NCBI GenBank assembly: GCA_008694505.1
Contig: VZDJ01000102.1
Coordinates: 62,763-126,762 of the forward strand
Reading direction: 5' to 3'
Length of the DNA stretch: 64,000 bases
Source: Cyanoderma ruficeps
Taxonomy: Eukaryota; Chordata; Aves; Passeriformes; Timaliidae
This document shows, in pieces, positions 37,804 through 50,700 of this stretch (the stretch's first letter is position 1; each line of letters starts with the position of its first letter). The notes below the pieces were generated by a model that made no database searches, was not told where the DNA came from, and worked only from the letters and a program-made list of their open reading frames with translations. The translations under genes were made by a program, and so were the position numbers.

Positions 37804-40025
37804 CTGCGTTGCAGCGTTTTATAGGAATCTTACATCTTCTTGATACAGTGCATTTTTGAAAGAAGCAGCCTTAAAAGGCTTTTTAATAAATCATTTCAAA
37901 TGATTTATTCTTGTATTTACAAGCAAAGGTTGTCTTATTGTTTTTTAAAAGAATTAACGAGCGCAATTATTTTCTAAGCTTTTAATATTAGAAATTCAGG
38001 TATACTTGGGTCATCTTGATGTTCTTTTAAGCTTGTATGTTCGGGTTTTTTTAAACTTGTATCCGGTATAAACTCATCAGGCTACTTTGTAAATTGTTTA
38101 TTCTGAGGTGTTTGAATTGATGCAGTTTTCTTTACCAAGTGCCCAGAACTTCCAAGTATTTCGCTCATGTTTGCATTCTCTGCATTCCCTGTCCCAGCAT
38201 CTCATCACTGAAACAGTCTGTCATCTTACTGCTTAAAAGCACGTGGAGGTAATAATCCATAGCTTTAATTACAACAGTATTTTAAATAGGAAAGAATCAG
38301 AATGTGTCAGGTATAGGATTTGTAGACTAAGCAGGTAGACATGAATTCTGAGTCTGTAAAATTTAAATCTCTTGTTCTTCTGCATTTGCAAGAGTATTCT
38401 CAAGTATTTCTCTATAAGAAACACTGCAAATATTATTGTAGGCATAAACCCCCAATACTTTATAATGGAAAAACCAAACTCTAGTTCCCCTTTCCAGTGG
38501 GGTGGAATTGTTTAACCTTGATGAACGTTTTCATACATTTTTTCTAGAACTCCAAGTTCCATATCATGATATTCAGGGATTAAAAATGAGCTTAAAAATA
38601 AAACCCCCTCAAAAAAGTATCTGCCACTGCCAGTTTTAGACTGGAAAATATGAACACTTTGAGTGAGATTAAATAGAAATATCTCTGGTGCACTGGAAAA
38701 ACCTTAACCCAAACCACTTATAGGCATGATTTTGGTTAAGAAATTGTCTCAGGAGGTAGTTATGCATTGCTTTAGAAGAGTAAAAGGTAATGTAAAAGAG
38801 CGATGGAACCTGCATCAGGAACAGGAGCAGCTTTGATATTCATTATTTGCTACTGACGAGGATGAAGAAAAACCAAACTGGATTCCAGCTGTGCAGTTTT
38901 TTGATTCCTTCCTTTACATTTTTGTTCTGTTTTCAGCTCGTGCTATGAATGAGACAAAAAAAAATCTTTACATTGTAATATTTTTCAGCTTTTGCATGGC
39001 CCAGCTCTGGTTTGTTGCACCTTGGGCACTCCCCCAGCTGATTGTGTACAGAGCTGCTGTGTCTTTCGGAATAAATGATTCAAACTATAAAATTTCTCAG
39101 CCAAAATTGGAAAACAGAAGAAATTTCTGAACACTGTTTTGCTATGTATTTTATTACAGTGGATCTTTGGACTGCTAACACAGGTACTATGAGGGAATAA
39201 ATATTAAATTGTACTTGCAATGTAACTTAGTTCACTGCTGAACAAAAACAGGATTCAGTCTCTTAGGCTGGGCTCATTGTTCTGTTGTCAACTCACTTAT
39301 CTCAGCTTTGCTGCAGTGCCTTTACTAAGGATTTTCTTGCTACATCAATGCCATCACTTCCAAAACCAACTTTTTTTTTTTAGTTAATTTGGCTTTAGTT
39401 TATCTTCTGACATTTCTTTTTCTTCACCCTTTCCATATCTTCCTGCTTGGCCATGGAAAAAAACCATCTAACTTCTGGCCACATAATATTTAGTCTTCTT
39501 TCTTTAATCTAATCTAGTTTTTCCTCTTTTATTTTTTTGTCTGCTGGGGAAATTCTTTTTCTTGAGAATGGCTCCAAATGATGATTGTGTCTCAGGAAGA
39601 GCTTATGATTTTTGGAAAGGGTTATGCCTAAACAAATGTTTAATTTGCGATGATTCAAGTTCTGTTTTGGAAAAATACCAGCCAAAACACAAACCAAAGA
39701 AACCCTCTAAAAACACTAAAGCCAAACCCAGGAAGAATGCTTGTTGAGATTGGTTAGCTGAAACTCCAGGCTCCTTTTCAGATCCAAGGCTTATCAGAGC
39801 TGGGTTATCTCAAGTGTAACTTCTGCCCTGCCTTGCACACTGCCAATGCAGCAGAGGCAGACTACGTCATGGTAAAACATCAGAATTGCCTAATTAACTC
39901 CCCTGCTCAAGAAAAATATCTATTAGTTTATTCTGTTCTTTGGATTAGCATTAAACTGCAAGACATCCTGGTTCTAAGAGGCTTCCAAAGAGACTCATTA
40001 AAGAATTGTTTCCTAGAACCTGGCA

Positions 40026-40442
40026 TTGACACTTAACAAATCAATCCTCAAGAGAGGAAATTACACTGGAAGCACTGTTCCCTTCTGCCTTGGAGATTCC
40101 AATCAGACACATCCGTGTTCAGAACTCCTGTTCTGGGCCTCTCAGGGTTTGAGATTATTGGATTCTCTGTTCAAGTCTTGCTTCCAGTCTAGAGGTCAGT
40201 TTTGTATTTGCAATTGTCTCACCCTGGGACAAAGTCTGGATCCCTCTAACTTTGTTTTGTCAATCAGTAAAAACTGTATGTTCTTCCCCAGGCAGTGTTT
40301 AAATGGACATATCTGTCTCAGTGACTCTACGGGGATTTACTTCAAATATCCATTTATTTCCAGCCCAGGTAAACTGTCTAACTCATTGTTATTCCCTTCT
40401 CAGATAATCTTTCTTCAGATGGTGGCACCCTGGGCCACGTGA
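40026..40442 (+). pseudogene. Possible degraded retroviral env-like frame
   Basis: A 138-codon open frame, opening at a non-ATG codon, is rich in cysteine (nine) and has two N-glycosylation sequons (N-Y-T and N-Q-T) close together. That combination recalls an endogenous retrovirus surface glycoprotein fragment. No membrane-anchor segment, immunosuppressive-type motif, gag or pol was recognised around it, and no LTR pair flanks it. Stops separate it from the open frames on either side (39562-39747 and 39833-40036). It could equally be a chance open frame. It cannot be functional as seen. Confidence 0.2.
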
Positions 40443-42569
40443 AATTTTAGTAAAGACATTTAACCCCTCTGGCAACAGTCAGATGCTTTACAGGTGCCAT
40501 ATGGCAGCTGTCATGGGCTATAACTCTGGATGTATGTAGGCTCCAGGTTCATTGAGACATCTATTCAGCAGCTCTTTCTTCATTTATAATGCTGCCATTA
40601 GGTTTTCCTTCCTAGATTTCCCTTTTTGTCACCCATAATTCAGCAGCTTCATCCAAGGCAATCATCAATTACTCTGGTTTGTTTCTCTGCTGAGAGAGAT
40701 CAACACACTTGTCTCTCAGCTCCTGTGCCCCTCTGAAATGCTCCAAGAATTACCTCTGATGTAGTTTGCCATTCTGCAGCATCAGGAAACCTTCTTCCTG
40801 TCAGTTCCAATCAATGGGACCTTAGAGCAAGAGTTTGTTCTTTGCACTTCCACTTTGCATCAGGTTAGAGAGCATTTATCAGGTATTCCCTCCTGATCTG
40901 GATTGTTTGAGCCATCACTCCCTGTAATCCTCACTGATAATATGGATCTGGACCTGTGTGCTACCCCTGCAATGACACAGGGCTTTAAAAAAGGAAGGGT
41001 TATTCTGGGAAAATGTGTTTATTCCTCCACTTCTCTCCAAATAAGCCCTGTCAGCTCCCAGCCTACAATGACAGGCTAGGGACACATGGAATGATGTCTG
41101 TGCCTGGGAGACTTTTCTCATGGTGTTTTCTTTTCCCATCAGGTGAATTGGGACAGTGGGGATAGAGGGGACAAGGGTGAGTGGAGATGATGATAAAGGC
41201 TGAGGCTCAGCTTGACAGCTTCTCCAGGTAATATGGACTATAAGAAAATCCTGTTCTCAGTATTCTGCACTTCTGAAGGTACACAGATGCCAGTAGAAAG
41301 TCCCCAATTAAATAGAAATTGTGGTCTTTCCTTTATTCTCTTTTTGTGTATGTGGGTTTTTTTTTCCCTTCCACTGTGTTGGGAGGTTTTGGTGACTTGG
41401 AAGCAGAGTGGCTCTTTTAAATTCAGGAGTTTACCTACCTGTCTTATTCAGGAATGTCTGCTGTGGGCAAAATCCATCCTCCAGGCATCACGGTCAGTTC
41501 TCACTGCAACTCACGGCTGAATTAATTGCTGCTACACTAAAAGTACCGCTCGCTATACCTGTTGTCTTGAGAACTGCTTCCTGAATTCAGAAGGCACTTT
41601 TGCATTATTAAAGTGAAAATATTTTTAGCTTCCATTATTCTAGACTGCGTATGTAGCCCTCTCAGAGCTAGCTGTGGACTGCCTTGACAGTCTTCCTTCT
41701 CAACTCTTCCCTTTTTAATGAGGGTGGTGACCCCTCAGTGTTTGTCAAGGATATTGTTTCAGCTTCCAGTGCTGCCCTGAACAGTTGTAATTGATTATTG
41801 TCTTTGCTGTGATAGCTCTGCCTCATGACCTCACAACCCAGGCTCGTTAGTCATCCCATCACTGTGTATTTATCCTGCCTCAGAAGAATACAAGGCCTGG
41901 CCAGGAAAGGAGCCCATCTTTGGGTTCTGGTGCATTCAACGTGTTTGCCTTTTGGTGCTTTGTCTTCACATCCCTTCAGAGATGGCTTTGGTCGTTTCAC
42001 TTCTTGCGGTGATGAATGGAAATCCGTAACGGTGTCCTCAGAATGATGTGCAGGGGCTCACACAGCTGAAAAATACACCCTCTCATCCTAATCTCATCAG
42101 ATGTTTTGCTTCAGTGCTAGTCTTTACTCAAGAGACTTTGCAGACGTGTTTCTCATCAGGATGCTTTGTTTTCCTTTGGTCTGTTTTCTCAGAAAACCGT
42201 GCAGCAGAGTTGGGATGTAGCTTTAAGAAATTTTCTTTCCCTGACCAGGTTGGGGCTGTTTGGAGTCCCAGCATGAAAAAGCCACATAATGTTGCTCTTT
42301 CTTTCATACTTTCACAGAACTTGTGTCATCTAGCACGATGCTGGACCACTTCAAGGTGAAGTGACCTTGTGCATCTCCGTGAAGTCTGGGACTGTAAGGA
42401 TATTTCTGGCTGAAAAAACTTACACAAAAGGTTCTCTTCAGACATACACACCGAATTCAGTCTTCAGAATTTCTCCTGGTCTGTTATCCCACATCCGGAT
42501 TTCTTTCAGTCCTTGCTGTCCACCTCAACCAACCTCTGCTTAATTATCAGCTGAAAAAGGTGCCCTTCC

Positions 42570-42703
42570 CCTTAAAGAGTTCAGGAAGCATTTGGACGAT
42601 GCTCATGGTGGGACTCTTGGGGATGCTCCTGTGCAGGGCCAGGAGTTGGACTCCATGATCCTTGTGGATCCCTTCCATGCCAGCACATTCTGTGGCACTG
42701 TGA
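42570..42703 (+). mobile_element. CR1 LINE 3' end fragment
   Basis: This 5'-truncated fragment contains AGGAAGCATTTGGACGATGCTC, GGTGGGACTCTTGGGG, CTGTGCAGGGCCAGGAGTTG and GACTCCATGATCCTTGTGG, then CCCTTCCATGCCAGCACATTC and a GTGGCACTGTGA tail. These are the landmarks of the avian CR1 3' UTR. It has no coding capacity. Extreme 5' truncation is normal for CR1, and the insertion is sense to SPON1. Confidence 0.88.
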
Positions 42704-44343
42704 CCTTTCCTCTAATCATCAGAACTGATCCCAGCCTGTCCCCTGAATCCTGCTCTGTGAGGATTTCCTGGCTATGGTCATTGCTGCTCTAAGAGTCATG
42801 CTTTCATGGATGTTTTCTCACCTAGTAAGATGAGAATTTTGTTCTGACAGTCCTGATACCTGTGCAGGACTGACATCTTAATTAGCAGATGAAGCCAGGA
42901 GATCTGGCTTTCGTTTCAAGCAGGACATAAGGTGGTTTCAATGCAAGGAGTGGTCTTGCCTTCTAAACTGGCTGAGCCTGGGGCTTTCCTCAGCCCCTCG
43001 TGTTTGTGTGTCTCTGGCAGGGAAACAGCAGAGAACAGCCATGAGTAGATGTGGGCTCACCACAGACCTTTCTGAGCCAGGTTGTTCCTCAAGCCGTGCT
43101 ATGGATGTTCCCATTCCGGACACCATCAGGACTGACTTACAGGAGCTTGACTTACTAATCAGGCTCTAAAAATTTTAGAAATAATGCACCTCTTGCCACT
43201 ATATTTACACAGTTCTGTTTTCTGAAATGATTCTTGACTCCTATTCCAAGTGGTTGTGCCTCTGGAAGGACCTCTTTTTGGGAGTTTCCCAAAGTGGAAA
43301 TCTAGGTATGAACAGTCATTGAAAGGGGGCAGAAAGTTTTCTTGTGAGTAATTGTGCTCCTCAGAGGAGGGTTGTATTTTTATTTTTTTTTTAACCTATT
43401 TATCTCAAACCATCCCCCTTCTGCTCTGCTTTGTCTCCTTTTTCACTTGCTGTGAGAAAAACTGAAAATCATATATTCAGCTTCACTTTTCTCATGGTCG
43501 CATGAGAGGCAGGATGTGAACGTACACAATGTGTTCTGCAAAACCAGAATTTTCTGGATTAGGTACTTTTGGTTTCAATGGATATAGACAAGTGACTACA
43601 AAATGAATACTGATATAGGCAGGATTTTTCAACTAGCCATAATTACTGGTAATCTGTTGAACTTTTGGTGCAAAAATAATTATTTCACCAAATAAATTCT
43701 CAAGCAATATTTGCCAGAAGATGCTTCGTATAGTTACTTTTGATTCTTAAAACACCACTGGAATTAATTTTGAGACGAGAATAAATCAAGAATAATGAAG
43801 AAATTCCCGATCCAGTTGCACAAAAGCTGACATTTGGCTCTTGAGAATGCTTTTAATAGTAGTCAGTAATTAGAAAGGGAAATTCCCTGCTGGTATAGAG
43901 CTACCATTTTGTTCCCTGCATTGTTGCTGGGGGTAGGGTTATTATGCAATCCCTGGCAAGCTCATCCTACCAGACTGCTTACTAATTTGTAGGCTGTAGG
44001 TGTAAATTGAAAAGCCTTCATCCTGCTTCTGTTTACTTCACAGATTGAACTGGGCTCCAATTATTCACATCTATGTGAATTGAGGCACTGTTGCTGCTCT
44101 TGCCTCTTTTTTTTCTCCTTGTGGGTGGGCACAGTTCGTTTGAACCTGCTTTTCTTTTCAAAAGAAACATTTAAAAGGATGAGTATGTATGAGGCAGCTT
44201 TGGTACTTGATGTTCTATAACTTTAATGGTTGTATACCTCCATACACTCAGTAATGTAGTAGAGGTTCCTTAGGACATTGCCAGAGTTTATTCATTATTT
44301 GTCAGGTACACATCAAGGTTTTGTTCTCCTGGAACTCATTCCA

Positions 44344-44386
44344 TCTTTTTTCTTTTTTCCTTTTTCTTTCTTTTTTCCTCCTACTT
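44344..44386. repeat. T-rich polypyrimidine tract
   Basis: About 40 bases of nearly uninterrupted T and C (TCTTTTTTCTTTTTTCC-type sequence) in intron 2. It is followed by CTACTTTCAG, which looks like a 3' splice site, but no coding exon of SPON1 or another recognisable protein follows. It is simple sequence with no demonstrated role. Confidence 0.6.
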
Positions 44387-47356
44387 TCAGCTGGATGAGT
44401 AAAGTTGACTGCTTGTATGGGAGACTTAATTATACCCTTTATTGCTCTCTTTAGCCTGTTGATCACAAACTTATTTTAGCTAACAGACTCAGAAGAATAC
44501 AGAGTAGAGAAGACATAAAGTAGCAAACAAATAACAAAAGGGGGTAAATACTTTTCACTACAATCTCTCTTGAGCAATAGCTCACTTTCCTAGGAAAATG
44601 ACCTCCCTATTTTATACCATTACATGAGGAATACCTTCTGGAAGCTTCAGGGAGGTATTTTAAATGGTTGCTAAGGCAGCAGTTTGTCTCTTGTTGCTGT
44701 CCTTTTGCTCTGGCCTCTCTTTACGTGATACTGTGGGAATCCCACATGTAGGAGTAAAGGAAAACCCTCCAGTCAGTAAATCACCCCCCCTCACTAATCC
44801 TTCCTGTTAAGCAAATCTGCCCACACATTGTGAATAAATCCCAGATTAAGATAATCATAAAAGTTTTCTGTATTAGCAGCAGTGGGGTTTTTGACTGTGC
44901 AAAGTTTCTTGGCTTCCTTTAGAATCTTTCAGTAACCCAGTTTTATTGTCCAGAAAGGTTCTACGAAGTGCTTGTATGAATTAGATTTGGGTTATGATAT
45001 ATTTAGACACCGGGCTTATATAATGGCCTTAGCTTCAATACCCTGTGTGTTCCAAACAATAATTTCTTAGATACTGTGTAAGATGAAAAAGACCCATATG
45101 GTACTTTCTCAAAGCTCTCTGTCTGTCTGTTTTGTTTTTCCTTGTAGTTCATCTGATGTCCCGCTGATTACATTACTGGCAAAATGGATTAAACCCACTT
45201 TCCAAACAGGCGGCTTTGTGTGTGGTGCAGATGTTTTGCAACTGGCAGCTTTCACAGAAAGAACGCCGTGTACATGGCAGTGTGTTTTTAGGCTCCTGAA
45301 CCCATTTGCCCTCTCTCTGCTGACTATGAGAGAGATTTGGGCTTCCCTCTTGGGAGGAGCAAACCTGATACAACCTGTGAGGTAGCTGGCCCTGGAGTTG
45401 TTACCATTTCTGGTCGTGTTTTTGCATCTAATCACATCACGTCCTCTAAAAACTTGGGATATGCCTGAGCCTAATAATCTCAACTTGTATAAATATGGAA
45501 GGGAATATTGCAGAATTAAAAACGTGATGGAAATATGATAAAGGCATGCTAAACTCATTGTTAAGATACTCGATACATTCTCTTGAATTTTGAGAAATCG
45601 TAACTAAAAGGTTTTCCAGTTAAATTTACTTAGTCTTGTCCTAATGATTTTCCCTTGTCAGTGCTCCACATTTGCACATTTGTGGATACACAGCTCTCAA
45701 ACATTCTTTTATATTGTTTTTCTGATTAAGACTTCAAAGTTTTTACGTGAACTAAATTTTGTAAATGTTTTTCCTGGAACGTGAATTTATGATATCCATT
45801 TTACAGAAGATTAAGAATTGAAGGAACTTGCTCAGGATTACATGTCACTCTTGAGCCATGACTAAACTTCAGGGGTTCTGCTCTTCACATGCAGTGTTCA
45901 CCTCCCAAGTCAGGAATCTTTCAATATTCTTCCTTCTCCTTGCATGTAAATATTGTCCATGTGTAAAGTAACAAATGTTTGTTAAATGTGTGACCTTCCA
46001 ATCACGAGTCTGAAATATAATATAGAGATTTGAAAATAGGGGAGCACAGCCTAATTTTATATATTTGGTGAGAACTGTAAAAGGAATTCTAGTGATAATA
46101 GCTGTTGTCCTGGTATGTATCAAAAAGATAAGCAAATCTTCCCTACTACAGGATTAAACTGATGAAACTCCTCCAAATACTCTCCTAGCACTCTAGGCTT
46201 AGTCACTTAAATAAATGTGTTTGGATTTATACGATGTTTTAGTGCTTCCTGTTGTTTGGCACAGAATCAGAAGCAGCAACATTTACATGTACTTTGGGTT
46301 ACTAAACTGGATGGTGTAATGCTCTGTGTAACATGGAGGTGTTGTGGTTTGGGGGTTTTTTTTTAGCAAAAATAAGAAGTAGTAAGAATCTCATCTATTA
46401 AATATGATTCCTTGCCTTTCATTTTAATACTTCTCTAATTACGTAGTTCATATCCTGGAGATTAGCTGTCGTTTTAAACTGTCTGTATCTCCTGCAAATT
46501 ATTTTTTCTTCTAGATGTGGTTGAATTTCTGACCATCAGGTGTTGTTTCTCCCTTTTGGAACCAGGTTTTATTTTTATCCTTTTCCTCAAGTTGTTTTCC
46601 ATTTGCATTCCTTACAGAATTATTTTCTCAAGTACATGTGCAAAATTTGTATGATTGGTCTCCAAAAAATGGAAAAGCACAGAAAAATAACAGATCCAGG
46701 GTGCTGACTTCGAGCTTTATGCAGCTTTTCATTGAAATTTACTGCGAATAATTCAGAATTATATTAAAACTATCAAATACCTCTGAACAAACCCTGGTGT
46801 GATTGATTGTCCCTAACACCTGAGACAGATTTCCTGTATCACCAAAATTCAGCTTGAGGAGTGAGAGATGGCTTGACACTCGTCATGAGTTAGAGCTGAC
46901 CTGCAGGCCAATATTCAGTTTCTGCAATGGAAATACGAGTTTTTTCTCATCCTTCCATACTCACGTTCTACAAATGCTTAGATAGACGGGTTAGATTATT
47001 TCTGCCCCTTATGGTGAGATTCTCAGATAAAAACTTTCACAGTTATACCCTTCAGATCCTCGCATGGGAGCCAAGAAGAAAGGGACAGCTGTTTATATTC
47101 CTACACACCAACACTTCGTCTCTTTGAGAAGGTGGTTTTGTCTGAAATGGTGTTTGGTGCTGCACTGTGTAAGTGGTTTGGAGAGAAGGATAGTGAGAAA
47201 ATGAAGTCATCTGGCTGAAAGAAGCTTTGTTCCAGGTTGGAAAAACTACCTGTAGCAGGTCAAGCGTAGGGAAAAAATGTGAGGAACTGCAAAGATACTA
47301 TTTGTAATGATTTGTAATGTAAAAAATGAGAGCAGAGATGGATTGAATGCCTACTT

Positions 47357-47550
47357 CATAAAATCATGGGACATTGTCGATTGGAAGGGGCCTTGAAAGA
47401 TCATCTGATTCAACCATTCATGTGAAAGGGAGCCTGGATTAAGTTATTTTGACCCTTGTCCTGCCACTTATTGAAAATCTCCAGAGATGGAGACTCTAAC
47501 ACATTCCTGTGGAGGTTGTTTAACTGATTGATAATTCTCACTGTGAATTT
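47357..47550 (-). mobile_element. CR1 LINE 3' fragment, minus orientation
   Basis: The + strand shows the reverse complement of the CR1 3' region: AAAATCATGGGACATTG, GGAAGGGGCCTTGAAAGATC, ATCTGATTCAACCATTC, then GGAGATTCT-like (GGAGACTCTAACACATTCC) and TGTGGAGGTTGTTTAAC segments. The copy is diverged and 5' truncated, so no protein is encoded. It lies antisense to SPON1 in intron 2. Confidence 0.8.
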
Positions 47551-47561
47551 TTTTTTTTAAT

Positions 47562-47630
47562 AGAATCACAAAATATGCTGAGTTGCAAGGGATCCCCAAA
47601 AGAAAATTTATTTACCACCCTCTCAGTCTA
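47562..47630 (-). mobile_element. Second short CR1-type 3' end, minus orientation
   Basis: Directly next to the previous fragment, AGAATCACAAAATATGCTGA followed by GTTGCAAGGGATCC reproduces the reverse complement of a CR1 (or CR1-tailed SINE) terminus. A poly-T run separates the two. The end of the match is uncertain because the sequence decays into AT-rich DNA. It is too short to classify. Confidence 0.6.
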
Positions 47631-47682
47631 TAATGACATATGTTGAATTTTTTGTCATCCAAATGAAATTTCAAATAAAATT

Positions 47683-47735
47683 AAATTCTTTATAATCTTT
47701 TTAATTCTTATAATTCTTTATAATACTTTATAAAA
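47683..47735. repeat. TTCTTTATAAT degenerate tandem repeat
   Basis: Several imperfect copies of TTCTTTATAAT-like words in tandem, directly visible. It is a short AT-rich minisatellite next to the CR1 fragments. Confidence 0.55.
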
Positions 47736-50700
47736 TGGAAAAACATAATGATCGGAATTCAATGCCTTTGAGACTCAGATAAATTTGTGGGTTTTTTCTA
47801 AATTTTTGTTTGTTTGTTTGCCATATGTATGGATGGAAAGATGAGAGTACAGATCTTTGATTGGGAAGTCTGTCCACAGCCACAAAATTGACACATGTAA
47901 AGAAAACTCTTTTTTCAAATCAAAACGTGCCAAAGCAGCAGGAGCTGAAAACTTAGGCTAATGTTTTTATATAAGGTTCCTCTGAAGCTTCAGAAATCAG
48001 CTGTCCCTTATGCAACCTGTCTTGAAATTTCGTTTAAAACGTGTAAAAATGTCAGAAGCAGATGTAACAAAATCACTGCCTTTTATTATTTGGTTTAAAA
48101 AAAATTGGGTTTTGTCAAGGTCTTGACAAAATTTGTGGCCCGTGTGTAATGTGGAAATAGCAGTAAGTCAACATTTCATTAAGTGTTCCTGAGATTAGCT
48201 CAGTTATTGCAGTGTTGATCTGTGTAGAAGTAGAATTTAAGACACTGCCATTTCATTTTACAGCTCTACTTTTAGAGTAGTTCAATTTGCAGAGGGGTTA
48301 AGAATTTTATTAGAAACCTTTACCAGATTTCTTTGTTATTCTACTTTTTTCAGAATCCCTTTTTGCATGATTATTTCCTCCAGAAGACATCTTAGACCAT
48401 GGTGAAATGCACTGCTTGTGTTCAAGACAATAGAAAACCTCTTTGGGACACAAAAAGTCCCAAAATCAAACAAAACCACTGACACACAACCTCACACAAG
48501 AACTCGTACAAGCCCTGAAGCTTTTAATTACTTTTCTGTTACTCATGTCACTGTCAGGTTCCCATAATGAACATTTAGTGCAAGGCACCGTTCCAAAAAG
48601 TGTCTAAACCATGTTTTAATGTGAGCTTCTCTTTTAGTCTCAGCACTTAACTGACTTGAACTTCAGTCATTGTTTGAGGAGAGCTTACCAAACCCTTGAA
48701 AAAACAAAAAACTCTATTCTTCTCACAGGAGTCTCCTTTTTGCCAAACTGTGGCTTTACTGTTGTCTGAGTGCAGTGTGTCTTTCTCAGTCAGAATCCTC
48801 TCATACTGGAAGGGAGAAAGCAGAACTTTCTGATCTCTTGGAAGCTCTCAGGTTGCAGGTTTGATTTGCTGGAAGGGTGCTCAAGATAACATGAAAATTT
48901 GGCTTTGTAAGGCAGCAGGCAGGGGAATTGATGGTGAATAATCTGTGATGCCCTCTGAGGAAGGAACTGTGCATTAAGTTCATCAGCATATCAAAAGTAT
49001 GAGGAGCCAGAGCCTGGATTGTTATCTTTTGACCCTAATGTTCAGGCACACATTCACCTGCACACAAAAAGCATGGTGGCTTTATAATTGCTCACAACTC
49101 CTGCCAAAAAACCCCTCCTGACTTCCTGCAGCTCTTCTGCACCAGCAGCCTTCCTGACCCGGCAGCCAGCGGATGCAAATTGCTCAGCAGAAGATTTGAG
49201 AGCTTTTTTTAAAGAGGTAAACGCCTTCTTAGGTTTATCTGCACAAAGCCTGTAGTTCCAGATCACCGGCGTTTCTGCTGTAAATGTGGTTTTAGCAGTG
49301 GATTAAGTCTCTCAGGAATAGATTATGTTCTGTACACAGTCATCCAAAGGCTACGAGAATTTGTGTGGAATCGGCTTGAGCCGGGTTGGGATGTAAATTT
49401 TGGCATTGAGACACTCACGAGGAACATGAATAGCACATGTGCCAGAGCTGCTGAAGCTTTAAAGCTCCAACACTGAGCAGGACAATAATGCTATTAAAAA
49501 TATGTATTTTCTGTAATCCTTAAATCCCTTCTTAAGCGAGGAGCTCCAAGTGAGGGAGCTATTCTTGGCACTTTAGTCATAATGCTGAGTAGTGTAATAT
49601 TTCCTAAAATGAAGGTTAAATGAAAAGCCTGAACAAACTAAGCGGCTGAGAAGTGCTGATCCAGTAAAATGTGCAGACTCACATTTTACTATGTATTTCA
49701 AATGACCTTCATCAATTCTGGTGTCCCCAAGAGCAGAAGAGGAAATTCCCTTGTACTTTGCTGCCCTTTGTTACATTGTATTGCAGAGAAGTGTCATCTT
49801 TATAATATTATTATTATTATTGATATTAGTGAAGAAGCCCCCTCTACCCTTAAGCCCATGTTGGACTTTATACTCCACAAAGTCGTAATTAGAAAAGGCT
49901 CCTTTGGCTGGCAATTAACGCTCTGGCAAATGGAAAAGAGGGAATGGCTGGGGAGGAAGGAGGAAGGCAGTCCCTTATCATCCCTCTGCAGGAAGCACCT
50001 GACACAGAAAGGTGCCTCCAGTGCTCGAGCTATGAATGTTTGCCCAGCCACTATAAAATTCCTTCCTTATCAGATGTTTTACGTGCCTCCTCAAATTCAA
50101 CATCCTTTTTTCTTCGATCGACTGGTGTTGCAACTGCGTTCGTATCTGGGATTTTGTTCCTGAAATAAAAATGGCAGCTCCTGAGTTCTAAATTGAATTG
50201 ACAACAAATCTGGAGTTCCTTGCCACGGAAATGCAAATGAGGAATGCCAGTGTGAGCAGAAGATAAGGTCCATGTCTTCTTCTGTGTGAGTCCACAGCAA
50301 ATATTTCTCAGGCACCCACATTACTTCTGCATCACTTGTTATGGGGCTAGAGATGTTGGTAATATATATAACAATAATAGAAAGATAATCTGACCAAATA
50401 TTACAGTGTAATTAATTTCAAATGGCAGAGACGCCTCATCAGTGTCATTTAACACCAACTTTATGAAACTATTACACTGCAGTAATTAGTCAATAACGAC
50501 TCTCACCCAGCCCATGTGGTTTGTTCTGATAGCGAGGTCATGTTTTCTTGACTGCCCTTAGTCAAACTTACTAGAACTGATAATAAGAACAGTGGATTTA
50601 GGATTAGATCATGCTTTATCTCAAGTATTGTTGCATTGTGAACATAAGAGGTTTTTGGGTTTTTTTCTTATTTAAATTTCTTAACTGTGTGAAGGCTTGA

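Noticed and set aside
48188..48260. Possible third tRNA-derived SINE (CTGAGATTAGCTCAGTT)
   Set aside because: Only the A-box-like 17 bases match; no B box or CR1-like tail follows, so a severely truncated copy cannot be told from chance.
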